Shown: positions 23,884 through 35,970 of the stretch, one piece after another
Position numbering within the stretch: the first letter of the stretch is position 1
Layout of the letters: each line of letters begins with the position of its first letter
NCBI GenBank assembly: GCA_963070105.1
Contig: OY718805.1
Coordinates: forward strand, 10,079,652 to 10,143,651
Origin: Litomosoides sigmodontis
Taxonomy: Eukaryota > Nematoda > Chromadorea > Rhabditida > Onchocercidae
Length of the DNA stretch: 64,000 bases
Direction of reading: 5' to 3'
The notes under the pieces: generated by a model
What the model was told of the DNA's origin: nothing
What the model saw: the letters and a program-made list of their open reading frames with translations, nothing else
Databases searched by the model: none
Translations under genes and position numbers: made by a program

Positions 23884-26800
23884 TATTACTATGGATGGAT
23901 GGAAATTGCGGCACGTTAACTAGCGAAGTGCACTGCACTCGAATAACACCAATTCAAGGTAGTGCTGCACATATGGGCCATTCCGGAAAACAAATTCAGG
24001 AAATCAGCACAACTGTTGCTGATTTAACAGTTAAAGAAACACTGTGTCTCAATTTCTCGGTATGGAAAGAGCCAATAATATATTGTTTTAGATGAAAAAA
24101 AAAATTAGAAACATCTTTGCAAAAACAATAAATTAAGTTTGAATAACTTTAACCGTTCGCCAGTTTAAGCATTCTGTCTTTTCCAATTTTGGAAATATTT
24201 CGAAAAGTTGTGAAAAACTGCGGTAACAATAGTAGTAGTAGAGGAATAATAATAATAATAATGGTGATGATTACGACAAATATAAGAGTTGCACAACGGT
24301 GATAGCGGTGATAATAATGATAATGATAAAGGATGGGACGAGAACACAAATTCACACCATTGAGTACGTTCGGATGGAACAGCAGTTCCCGGTCTCGGCG
24401 TCGTACAAATTTGGAATTCCACTAATTTCAACAGCGTGCATTTGCGATTGTGCTGGTGCCGACCAGTATTGCAGCGTGGATGATTATAAGTATAAGTAAT
24501 ACAAAATAATTTTTCACAAAATTTTATATCGCCGATTAATGCAATTAGATTTTTGTAGAATGGATTTGAAATTTGAAATCATTCAAATCTAGCAGTTAGT
24601 TAATTGAGTAATCGTTTGAAATTAAAGTAGCACATGCTCAAAAGTCAATAACGTTGTTCGGACGAGTTTGTTTGCATTGAAAGTAATAAATTTAATAAAA
24701 TTTTCCTGTTTCGTAAACCGTAAAAACAGGAATTGCACGAAGAGTTCTGTTTGCTATCGAACATATCATGCGCATCAGTCAAGTAGCGGCTGTTTGATGT
24801 CGTCGAAAAGTGAAGTTTGTTGTGAAGTGGAAATTGAACCGTACGCGGTAACGTCTCACTTTCACAAAAACCACCGTTTATTCATCTCTGATATAATTAC
24901 AGCTACTCCTACTTATAGCTAGTATTTATCAGAAAAAATTACCATCATCATTTTAATGCTAAACTTTTTAATTTTAAATTATGTTATTGCACTGCTCAAA
25001 AAATTATTTTACGAGCACTTGTCTTCTACCCACATGCACTGGCTGTGACTTATACCTATGTGTCCACTTCCGTGTTTTTACTGCGTAATTCAGTTATATA
25101 CATTTATACTTGTAAATTGTCGGATTTAATTCAACCAAAACATCACATCTCTCTGAGTTGCTCTCTAATTTCTACAATTATTGATTTCTGTGAAGTTTTA
25201 TTTTTGTAATTAATAATTAGCCTTGCTAATTAATACTTTAGGCATAGTTAAACGTTGCTTTGCCTACTAATTTAGAATATTTTTGGTCAAACATATATGC
25301 ATCAAGAAATTTTAAATATTATTCATTTTTAATAAATCAAAAATAATTATGACAACTCTATTCTAATGGACTGTGTGTGTTCTTTTTCATTTCTAACTTA
25401 TATTTGCCTGCAGGGCAGAACCTATACAGCCTTAAAGTTAGCTCAACCTGATACTATAATCATTCTGCGACATCGCATTTATGAACGAATAACAAATCGG
25501 TGGACTGAAGCAGCTTCTGAGGAATTTGAAGTTGTTGTTAACAAAGGTTCCGCTAAAATGGAGACGGTTGATAAGCGGCAGGTTCAAATCAATTAGTTAT
25601 TTGAATACCGCCTTTGAAGCCTTTTGGATGATAAATTTAAAATTTTTAAGTGATAAAGACTGAATGAATAAACCTGATGAAAGTACTTTATAAGTATTTT
25701 CCCGCACTCGTAAGCATTCTAAATTATTTTAATGTAATTGAACATTTTCACGAAGTGAATTTTACAGATGGAAATACGAACAACAAGTGGTCGAGTAATT
25801 CGTGAAATGCCAAGTGGGATGTATTATTTCTCAAATGATAATCGAGTATTAATGATGGGTGTACGTTTAAACGAACCTACCGAAAGTGACATTCACAAGT
25901 TAGGTTGGCTGCGTAAAAAAGACAATTCGTGGCTGATGCGTAATGGAATGATTAAAATTACCGATTCACAGGTACAGCTAATTAATTAATTGGCATCTCA
26001 AAAAAGAATGCTGAAGAAGACACAGTCCATATAAGCAATCTATTAATCCCTAATTAATTGATAATTTATTAAAAGACAAAACTGCCAGTGTACTTCCTCT
26101 TCAATCCTACAATTGCTTCCAGCACATAACAATCGAAAATTGCAAAGGACAGCGCTATTTAACTCGTTACAACGCAGAATATTTTATAACTTATGGCGAT
26201 CGGCTGACCGATCTTGATCTCGGCCATCCAGTGGACGAACAACCTTGGGTTGAACGTGCTGAAATTTTAAATGATGACAGAGCAGTACGAGTTATTCATG
26301 CCGAGGGGACGGTGATACATGTTAGCGTCAGCAGTGGTACTAGGTAAAAATGCAGATTCACTTATGAATTAAATCATTTTAAAAACAGCATACTGCTAGC
26401 ACATTTCGTTACGACACATGTTTGCGTGAGGTTTGTTTCAGTGTTAATTAAGCCTGTTTGTTCATTCATAAAGTTTAAACGTAAACTGTAGGCTATTTAT
26501 AGATTTTCAAATAAATTCAAACGTTTGGAAAGTCACTTTCATTTTTTTGATATATTTACAATGCTTGATTTAAATGAATGAAAAGTTCGACGTGCGACAG
26601 TATAATTAACTCGTCAATTCCTTTCAAGCGAATCTTTTAAAAATTCTATTTTAAGGCCTATCATTGTACGACATGCCTCACATTTGCTAACGTTTAATGG
26701 AACAATTCGCATGGACGAACAATCAAATCGATTCCTCAATCTTACAATACTCGTAAATTTTCCATTAACAAAATTAGGCGATCGCAATGTAAGAGACAAG

Positions 26801-29647
26801 GAATTCGCTTTCGCTAAAAGCAAATTTTAAAAAGAGTTTCATTCAAATTAATTTAATAATTTCAAAAGAAACTAACAATAGCGTTTATTCCATTTCTGTT
26901 GGCTACAACTAATTAATTGTTATTAATAGGGTGGTAAAGGGACATTAATTGGTTATGTACATCGATCGGAAGATAAAGCAAGTACGGATTGGAGTTTTAG
27001 TGTAGAAATTGGCACAGCAACAAGGACAAAATTTACTGCAACAATTGGTGGGATTCCGGTTGGAATAATTTCCGATCGATACGTATGCCTACAACCATCC
27101 GGTGATGCAAATGCCGAACAATGTAAATGGTTAAAGTAAGTTGAGCATTGAAAAATAGAGTTAATAAATTTAAAATTAGGTCCATAAATGAGATTCAACT
27201 GTAATCGCAACAAATTTCCCATGTTACAAGCACTTACTATGCATAAAATTTTGCAAATTATTTATTGCCATAAATACTCACATATATTTGTGTTTGAATT
27301 TCAGATCAAAACATTCAAAAAATTTTTTTAAAGCAATACTTTTATAATTTCAGATTAGCATTCATTGAAATGAACCAAATTTTAGATATGAAGCGTCACC
27401 GCTACGTGAGCGACAAATGGCGCATCGTTGGCAAGTGGGAGTTGGTAACTGTCCAGGATGCAATGAGCGTGGCATCGAGAATTTCTTGCTCAAACTGGAC
27501 CCACGACAATGGCTTGACGGTTTAAATTCAACAACTGAAGCTGTCACGTGTGCCCTAGAAGTAGCGCTTATTATTGCAAGCATCTTGGCCACTGTGCTGA
27601 TATGCACAAAATGCATTATTCCATTAGCACGTTGCACAATTTCACTGAGTAAGCCACCAAAAAAGTAAATTTTCGCTTAAATTAATTTTTAGCTGAAGCC
27701 ATGCACTAATTTAATTAATCGCCAAAATGCTAGAATCATAGATTCACTACAATTGTCGTCGACCTTTTGACCTTCTAAACGAATTTAGCATCTATTTGCC
27801 TTAAGCAGTGCCTTTGTCGATGAATCGCGATAGGTCCGTTCCGTTGTTAATGTTGCATTCGCTTATGTCTTCGATGTAAATACAATTCACTTAATTATTC
27901 AAAATTTTATAGAAAGTACCCATCACTCCCCCCACACCTCAGTTTATTCATTTGCTCAAATGGCATTTGACCAACAATTTTGCTTTTTTTTCATCAAAAT
28001 TTCAACCACAAAATTTTTCGGTAAATCTGAAAAAGGTTTTTTTTTATGTAAATTAGTGGTCACAGATCATATACTTTTCACTAATTAACGATGCTTTCCG
28101 GTGATATTATCACATCATAATTAGTGCTAACCTTTGTTGTATTATATTTCCAGTAAAAATATCATATTGCATTTAAAATTTTTCCGTGGCAAAAATTTGG
28201 GAAAATTTACGAACTTTCAATTTACTAGTTTTTATCACCTTGTCACAAATCATATCATTGCCTTATTTTGCTTTGCCAGGACTCTTTTTTGTGCAAATTA
28301 AATTTCAGATTCAATTGCTGTCGAGTTTGCAGAATTTTTTCACTTTTTGCTTCAAAACTTTTTTGACTGCGTGCAGAATAATAAATTCCAATTTTTTATT
28401 GTTTCATTTCCTTGCATTACATTGCACTGATTTCTTAAAGCTGTCGCTTTCACTGGCCAGCTGACTGATAAGGTAAAAATTAGAGAAACGAACTATAAAA
28501 ATTTCTCGAAAATTCCTTTCCCTAAATTGTTTTTTCATAGTAACAAGCAATTTTGATTTCTGATCGCTGAATGATTTGTTTTTTGCATTTGTAATTTCCA
28601 TCGCTGCTTATTATTGCTCAATTTGCAGTTTAGCATTTGTCAGCGCTTCCGACATTTCTCCCATTTTTGTTTGATTTTTCCGGTACAGCACTACTCAGGG
28701 CTGTTTTCCGGATTGCATTTCCTTTCTTCGCCGGGTTTACCTAAAAAATGGGAATGGCATGGGTCTTCTTCAAATTGTAAATATTCCCGAATGAAAGGAA
28801 ATGGTGGATTTTTGGAACAAAATACATCATCACTGATAGTCCGTGCAAAAAATTATTCTACGAAAATTTATGGTTATAATTTGAAAAATTTTAATTTGTT
28901 TTTATTTCACTTACAAGTGTTCAGCAAGAAAAAACTCTGACCGCTAAGAAATAATTAGTAATTAATGAATGCAACAATGTCAATTACACATTACCTATTT
29001 TGTTCGTACCTATCATTGTTATTGTCAATACTGTTAGTGCATTAATTACTAACACTTTGCAAGTTTCATAAAATTTTTGAATTTCATTGTAACCTAAATT
29101 TAAAAACTTATTTAATACCAGATCTTTTTCCACATATGATGGCGCATCGGCGAAATATGAACTGTCTAAGATCGGCGCTTGGTGGCAGTACGATCGTTTG
29201 CGCTTGTATTTTATTATTGTTAAAAAAGCCAAAATACATCGTACCACACAAATTGCAATAATTTCCAAAAGTATAAATGTAATTGGTATTTGTATTACCT
29301 AATACAAGTAGTATATCAATAATAGCAAAAAGTAGAAAGCAAAATTTTTTGAAATCACATTTCTACGGGGATGAAGTTATAAATAAATTTACCGATGGGG
29401 AGAGAAAATACGTTGATAAATTTTTTCAAAACACACTTTAAATATTATTTTTAATGTGTTGCTAAAATGTAGCAACCAGATTTAAGCTTGATGACTAATT
29501 TATTAGCACATGAATTAATTAGTGAAATTGTGTGAAAGAATATAACCTAGCATACCCATTGTTCCATCATTTGCTCCTCTGCGATATAATGCATTTTCTT
29601 TGGAGCAAATTAACAACCGTTCCTGTGAGACCAAATTATTTTACTAA
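23884..29647 (+). CDS. eff-1/aff-1: EFF-1/AFF-1 family cell-cell fusogen, N-terminus unresolved
   Basis: Type I surface glycoprotein of the nematode fusexin family (class II fusion fold), which merges plasma membranes in epidermal, vulval and other syncytia. Exons: 23884-24059, 24332-24489, 24730-24847, 25414-25581, 25768-25968, 26077 to about 26320 or 26343, 26930-27135, 27386-27664, 29551-29647. The ectodomain is cysteine-rich: FGIPLISTACICDCAG, VCYRTYHAHQSSSGC, SEVCCEVEIEPY, then GRTYTALKLAQPDTIIILRH. Domains continue through IENCKGQRYL and GGKGTLIGYVHR to a stem (GNCPGCNERGIENF). A membrane segment follows (ALEVALIIASILATVLI), then a short cytosolic tail. The tail exon at 29551 joins in phase 2; without that splice the frame stops at 27666-27668 (PPKK). 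Uncertain points: the start codon and signal peptide, the weak acceptor at 24331, and the exact end of the 26077 exon. EFF-1 and AFF-1 cannot be told apart by eye. Confidence 0.8.
24245..24262. repeat. (AAT)n microsatellite
   Basis: AAT tract in the intron before the fusogen exon at 24332. It explains why the pyrimidine tract of that acceptor is poor and why the exon boundary is uncertain. Confidence 0.85.
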
Positions 29648-30643
29648 ACCTAATTAGCGAAAATTTTACAATTTAAAAAGAAAAGTAAATGTCAGCTACT
29701 TCTAACTTTAAAATTTCGCGAATTCAATCATTGAGCTCTTATATGCGTTTGTTTAACTTAATAGTACAAGTAATTAAATAAGTAGACCGACGTCTCAGTC
29801 ACATTTCTGATTAATTTCTTATGTAAAGCTTTCAATCGCATATCATTCAAATTTAAAACTTCAGCTTCATGTTAATAAACAAACATTTAAGTTGAAAAAT
29901 CAAAACGAATTCATAGAAAAAGAAAGCAAAAATTTCATAAAATTCTGAGTGCCAAAATTGACTGGCAAATGTAAACTTTATTTTCTGCCAAATTCCGTAG
30001 ATTTAAACATAAATTTTTGGCACGAAGTTTTTTAAGCAAAAAGTTTTGATCGGCTAATATTTGCACAAGGCAGTAATACTATGTTTTCGACGAGAAATTG
30101 ATATAAAGAAATATATCAAATAATTAATGTAGAAAATTTAAGCCACCAAAATTAAACTACTTAATTCAATATTTCACTATTTTTAAAATTACAAATACGT
30201 ATGACTTATTTAATTCTTAAATTACAGCACTCATGTCGCACAGGAATGACAGGATGAGTCGGTTTTTCGAAATGACCGCTAGACTTTGCAGTGCACAGCT
30301 TACATCCACATAACAACCAATTTTATTTTATCCAAATATTTAATTAATTGCGCATAATACCGTTATTATTGAAAATGCAACCCATCGCGTTATTGGAAAA
30401 TGTTTGATTAAAATTCACTGAAATAATCAGTTAGTGATTTTACGCGAAAAAGAAAGTTTTTGCTTCCTATTTAAGACTGTTTGTTGCAAATTTATCAATT
30501 TTCTAGTTATTTATTCTTGCAAAACATTCTATGAATATGTTTGTTATTCAGTTGTTTCGTTTCAATTTTTGAAATGAAAACAAAGTCCATTACAAATTGT
30601 CGTACAGAGCGATAATGTTTGAAGTTCTAGCTAACAGTAAATT
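29648..30643. other. Tail-to-tail spacer, fusogen / transporter
   Basis: AT-rich. A candidate plus-strand poly(A) signal AATAAA is at 29874-29879, and a minus-strand one (TTTATT on +) at 30510-30515. A short acceptor-led plus-strand open stretch at about 30229-30311 could be an alternative 3' exon but has no support beyond its frame. Confidence 0.5.
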
Positions 30644-33600
30644 TCATGTTGAGTTACAAACTGCCAATTGTTGCGACAGCATTTCAACAGATACATTTTG
30701 AGGAGGAAAACTTTTCAGAAACGACAAATAGCATGGCATTGTAAAATCGGTTGATGCCATATCCACAATAGCAATGTATGTTGTGGCAATACTGAAGAAG
30801 ATCGATATCACTGTAATCATTTCAAACGATCAGCATCATTTTGAAATTCTTTAAGAACAAATGATAATGATTTGTTGACTTTAGAGGGAATTGACACTAA
30901 AAGAAACAGTCCATGAAATTCTCATCACTTCTTCATTCAAATTACAATGCTTGTTCTTTCTTCTAATTATCGATTACGTATAAAAAAAATGAATGTATCA
31001 ATTTAATTTTTCTCTTGAAAGAATAAAATGAGCATAAAATGAAATAAGTGAGAATTCCCATTAATACCTTCCCAATGATCGATTTCTCTCACTCAAAGAT
31101 GGCTTAATGAAGCATTGTTTGATGGACAATAAGTTGTTGTTGCAAAAAAAAGGTTTTTAACGTCAATTTAATTAATAATACTAAATTTTACTCATTTCAA
31201 CCTTTATAAATTAAAGGACATTCGTGTTAAAGATGAAACTGTTCCGAGAAAAAAATGATTTGTATTTTGCCTACCGATTACAACAAAATCGACCAGTAGT
31301 TTGCTCTTTGAATTTCGTTGAACAACCCTGAAAAATCGAAATTACAAGTGAAATATTACAAAAAGGACAGTGCAATGATGATGGTGGTGATAATAACAGA
31401 TCTATGAAAATTTCTTAAGGATAAAAATAAAACGAAGCGATATAGCTAAATTCGTATTTCAGTTTATTCACTCATTCTAAAATCCGTGAAGAATTCACTC
31501 TTCCTTCCTCTAACTTGTCAAACACTTGAAAATGATGAGATAATAATTGTTACTGTAAGAATGTCGATCGCTCATAAGCATTAGTGATCGGATCGTGCAC
31601 GGATGCAATTAAGTAATTATTGTAAATAAGTGGTAATACAGCTGATGTCAGCGCTACTGTACTGCCGCCAATTACATTTAAAATTGGTCCAAATTTCGGT
31701 ACTGTTTCTGCAGCAAATAGAATTGCCAAAATGACAAGAGTACGAATGATAACTCGATGCCAACCAAAATCTGCAATTCGTTTGATAATAAATTACAAAT
31801 AAATAGTTAACAGCAATAAGACAGCAATAAAAAATACAGTAACCACCTCGCTAAGATAGTAAAAAAATACAATGCAATAATAGTAGCACGAAATTAATTT
31901 TAACACAATTATGTTAAGTACTGAAAAAGTGATGACAATGAGTTGAACTGTAATATTCAAGCAATATAAATCAATCCATCGGGTGGTGGAAATTAAGCGA
32001 TGCTAATAATATAATTAAAATCGCATAATGACTTTCCCGATAATTACGATAAAATCAAAATGATAGGATAACCATTGCTACAAATGTGCCAAATTATAAT
32101 TAATTAATTAAAGCTTCATAAAAAAAAAGTATAGGAGAAAGAGAGGAGAGGAGGAGAAAATAGGAACATACGATGAGGAGCTTTGACAAGACTTTCCACT
32201 TCTTGATTTAGTGGATTTATCACCACCGTCAACGTCAGTATACAATGTACTGCGATGAATAAATTAGCACTATGCCGAATCCAACCGGTCTGAAAATGAG
32301 CATCAATTATGCAAACTCAGAAATAAACAAATGTGTAAATAAATCACTAATTTCAACGTTTAATTCTTTATTTTAGTGCTAATCAATACAATCGTCCACA
32401 ATTTTGCAATCGTTCTTTTTTGATTTCAATGGAATAACCGAAGTTTATAGCTATCAATATGTAGAGGGCTAATTTGAATAATTAAGACGCTAGGAATGGA
32501 TTCAAATCAAAGTACCACATATTTTGCCACTCATCTTTTTAATTTAAGTTCATATTTTAAATTTTACAACATTCGAAAAAATTTATACACTTAACAATTT
32601 GAATCATTAGCTTTGAACTATATATTACCTGTATGGAATTTATAACAGAATCATGAAGTGAATTACCATATGCTGCATAACCAAGTATCGATATTGGCAA
32701 ATATACCATTGTTACTACTACAATTAGTATTTTTTTTTAATTCATCATAAATTGAGTGCTAGAAGAAAAATGGATTTATCATCTAATTGGAAAAAAAATT
32801 AATAGAATTCAAATAGCACAAAACAAAGAATTCTAATTTCCTCTCTCCTAAATCTAATTCTAAGAATTCTAAAAAAAAAAAATTCTAAGAAAAAAAATAA
32901 TGTGGTATAAATCATATAATAATAATAATGTGATATAATTTTATATTTTTATAAAATTTTCATATATTTTTTCATATAATGATATATTTTTTTACATAAT
33001 GTGATATAATTTTTCAACTAAAGATATTCTAATTTATTTTTAAGCAAATTGCATGACCAAATTTGGTTTGTTTGAAAAAGACATGTTCTATTTTTTGCCA
33101 AAAAGAAAGGGAACGAAATAAATTATTGTAATCATTTATCTTCTGCTCGCCTTTTGCAGGAAGAGAAAAAAACCAAACATCCTTTTTATCGTAAAAATTG
33201 TCGCTGCAATTTTAAAAAAAAAATTCTTTTTCTTAATTTTTTTTAAAAAAAAATTTTGTACTAATGAAGGAGGAAATAGTAGAATTGATTTCTTCAAAGG
33301 AAACCTACCTACGTAGGCAAGAATTGCAGAACGCGTAAAATGCTTGGGCTGTTTCATGTCATGTTGGACACTTGGAAATACGATGTGTCCACCAAAGCCA
33401 AATATGTACGTACCCAATGATGCAATAGTACCATCAAAATGAATTATGGGCTTACTGTCACGTACTGTACCGCTGCACTTACCATAGTCCAACCACGAAC
33501 CAATTAGAATAAGTGTTACGGCAAACAATGTTGTTAGCATTGCTAATACAACTGCCCACCTATTAGAATTGCTTCATTAATTGAGAAGGACAACGAACGT

Positions 33601-35970
33601 TTCACACCTTACCATCGATAACTGCGAGCGATAGATAAATTTGTAGAGAGCTAGCAAGAGTAATTAGTAGTTGAAATTGCAAATTTGACTTTTCTCGCCT
33701 CTTCGTTACAACTCATCAACCGACGAATTCGTTTTTCTTTTAGTAGAGAGGAAACGATTCATTTAAAATCATTATTTAACTAGTAGCATTGATAGTGAAA
33801 CCGAGAATTATTTCTAATTAATTAATTTATTAATTAATCAATGCTAACGATTTTCGCGTGCATTTGAAATAAATTTTTGAGACGGAAAAAGATTTCGAAA
33901 TCAATTTTCTCTTTTCCTTTACAAAACGTGTAGTTTGATAAGCTACCAAAAATCTTGTGGCGATCGCAGTAATGTCACAGGATAAATAGCTATGGCAACA
34001 AACAGCAAAACATTGCAAAATCCAATATCATAGTTAGCAATAGAAACAATAAAATCATTAATGATATAAGCTGACAATAAGCAAAACACGACAGCAACGC
34101 CAAAAAAGACCGTATTAAGGATGGATGAGCAAACTGATCTGCAAATTTTCTTTTTTTAAAAAAACAATTAGAAATTCTTTTGATGAAAAATTTCACTTTC
34201 CATTAGCGGTGCTCGAAAATTCCTTCACTGCTTTGTTTGAACAAAAGAAAGCAAAACTAATAAATTTGGAAAACACACCTTGCGCCTGCACCCATTGCAC
34301 GATATGCCATTTCCGGATACGGCTTCCGGCAATGTTTAGCATAAAGGGTCCATCGGTTGCACATAATAATCCAGTTGTCGGAAAGTGTACATGCTGTATA
34401 GCAGAATGTAACTGCTATCAATATCATAATGATGATGCCACTAAAACTGCCTGCAATCATCGTAATGCTTGGACAAATCGCAGTGCTCGAAAATGAATTT
34501 TAAACAAACATTAAAATTTAGCAAAAATTTTTTATTTCAATTGATTGAATGAATTCTCACCCTATGCAGGTGAATGATTAGGAGATTATTTGTTCATAAA
34601 TTACAATAATCTTATGTAGCCTCAGCAAATACTAAAAACACTCAACCGTAATTTTCAATAATCAACGGATTTATTAAATAACTGATAAAACAGACGGTGA
34701 AAAGTTCGTGCGAGTTAATAAGCTGATAACGCTGATTTTGATACTGCGTCATCACCCATCATCACTGCCACCAAAATTTCAGCAAACTTTTAAAATGTAA
34801 CTTGTTGAGTGAATTCAATGCACTCCAATAATGTGACAAACATACTGATGATAATGATAAAGGAGTTTATCGGATGACCAATGGATGAATGCAGCTTATA
34901 TGGCATAGAATGAATATCGATAAATGTCCACTTAAAGGCCACACAAATGAGCAGAATATTATTCGGTTTGACAAATCTATCAAAAAATTCTCTTCCGAGC
35001 ATCTCTCTGAGATGTTCCATTTCCTTTCATATATGCAAACAGCTACTACTAAACGCTGCTCATTTATTACGCTTACGCAATAAGCTTCAACTGTGCCTTC
35101 GAAAGTGATCTGTTAGTAATCACCTGCTTCTTGTCCTTTGCTTTAATGCCTCAGAAAACCGCTGAGCAAATTTCATCTTTCCAGAAACTACACAAAGCAT
35201 AGTTCAATTTTCAAAAATTACTGGCAGCAAAATGATTAGATGAATAAAAGTTAAACCTAGAAGTCGTCACATGTCGCCGCAGCGTAAAAAGATGTTACGT
35301 GCGCGATGCGGCAAGCAGTCTACTTCATGAATAATCGGCTTATCACTAGTAATATAGTGATAACAAGTGATATAAAATTTAAGCTTCCCTCGAAAACTGA
35401 TAATATAAATTTTCAAAGATGAACGTTTAACATATTGAGCAAAAAAATTTTAAAGGCTAAAGATGAAAAGAGCTTTCATAGGATTTAAACGAGAATGGTA
35501 AACAAAGCGATAAACAATCCTTTCTCATTAAGAAATAGAAATGTGTTGCTGCTTAGGGAGTTCATGGAAAAATACCTCATCAATTGTACGGTGAGTTTCA
35601 TTCAATAAAGCTTAAAAATTATTAACTACTTATAAATTATAAATTAAAAGATTTTGCAAAATTTCAAAGCTAGAAATGGCATACGAAATAAGTTTGAAAA
35701 ACCAAATGGATTCACTAATCAAATTAGTTCAGGACATTGCATTTCAGAGAAACATTATGAATCCTTACAAGTAATAACTTAATTATTACACTTATTTAAT
35801 TGTACTGAAATTAGTTTACCTGATCGCGCCATCGCTGCCGGAAGCGCAACAATCCCAGCACCAGCCATGTCAGCAATAAGGAATAACGTAGCGGTAATCC
35901 AGTGAAGACCATTTGGTTTTCCATAACTCATCGATGCTCCGTCGGCATTTAACGAAGCGATCGTGGCCAT
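30644..35970 (-). CDS. Amino-acid transporter, AAAP (SLC36-like) family
   Basis: Multi-pass proton-coupled or vesicular-type amino-acid permease of the Aa_trans family. Nine minus-strand exons: 35970-35820, 34450-34279, 34138-33947, 33559-33309, 32717-32629, 32289-32172, 31770-31554, 31327-31275, 30810-30644; phases agree throughout, 469 aa, normal for the family. Evidence: the N-terminal MAGAGIVALPAAM helix, TACTLSDNWIIMCNRW, LRSPQDFWWAVV, the diagnostic GTYIFGFGGHIVFPSVQHDM loop and helix, VYLPISILGYAAYGNS, VVINPLNQEVE, PILNVIGGSTVALTSAVLP and a last membrane helix before a short tail. The start ATG is preceded by TTTAG-G, which fits either cis-splicing from a non-coding exon or spliced-leader addition. 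Introns are long (up to 1.4 kb). The substrate is not predictable; nematodes carry many paralogues of this type. Confidence 0.93.

Noticed and set aside
24149..24431. Minus-strand frames with poly-Tyr/Ser stretches
   Set aside because: Antisense to the fusogen exon and the AAT repeat.
28984..29333. Minus-strand hydrophobic frame with an acceptor-like start, initially taken as the transporter's last exon
   Set aside because: The transporter closes completely at 30644 with matching phases, and this frame lies inside the last fusogen intron on the opposite strand without partners.
30229..30311. Short plus-strand frame after a good acceptor, possible alternative fusogen 3' exon
   Set aside because: In the required phase it yields only a few residues before a stop; the 29551 exon is a better tail.
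32718..32760. Apparent frameshift at a run of nine A's in the transporter, where a plausible frame meets TAA
   Set aside because: With the donor after TAC-GTA-G at 33309 and the acceptor TTGTAG at 32718, phase is kept and the A-run falls in the intron, so no frameshift is needed.
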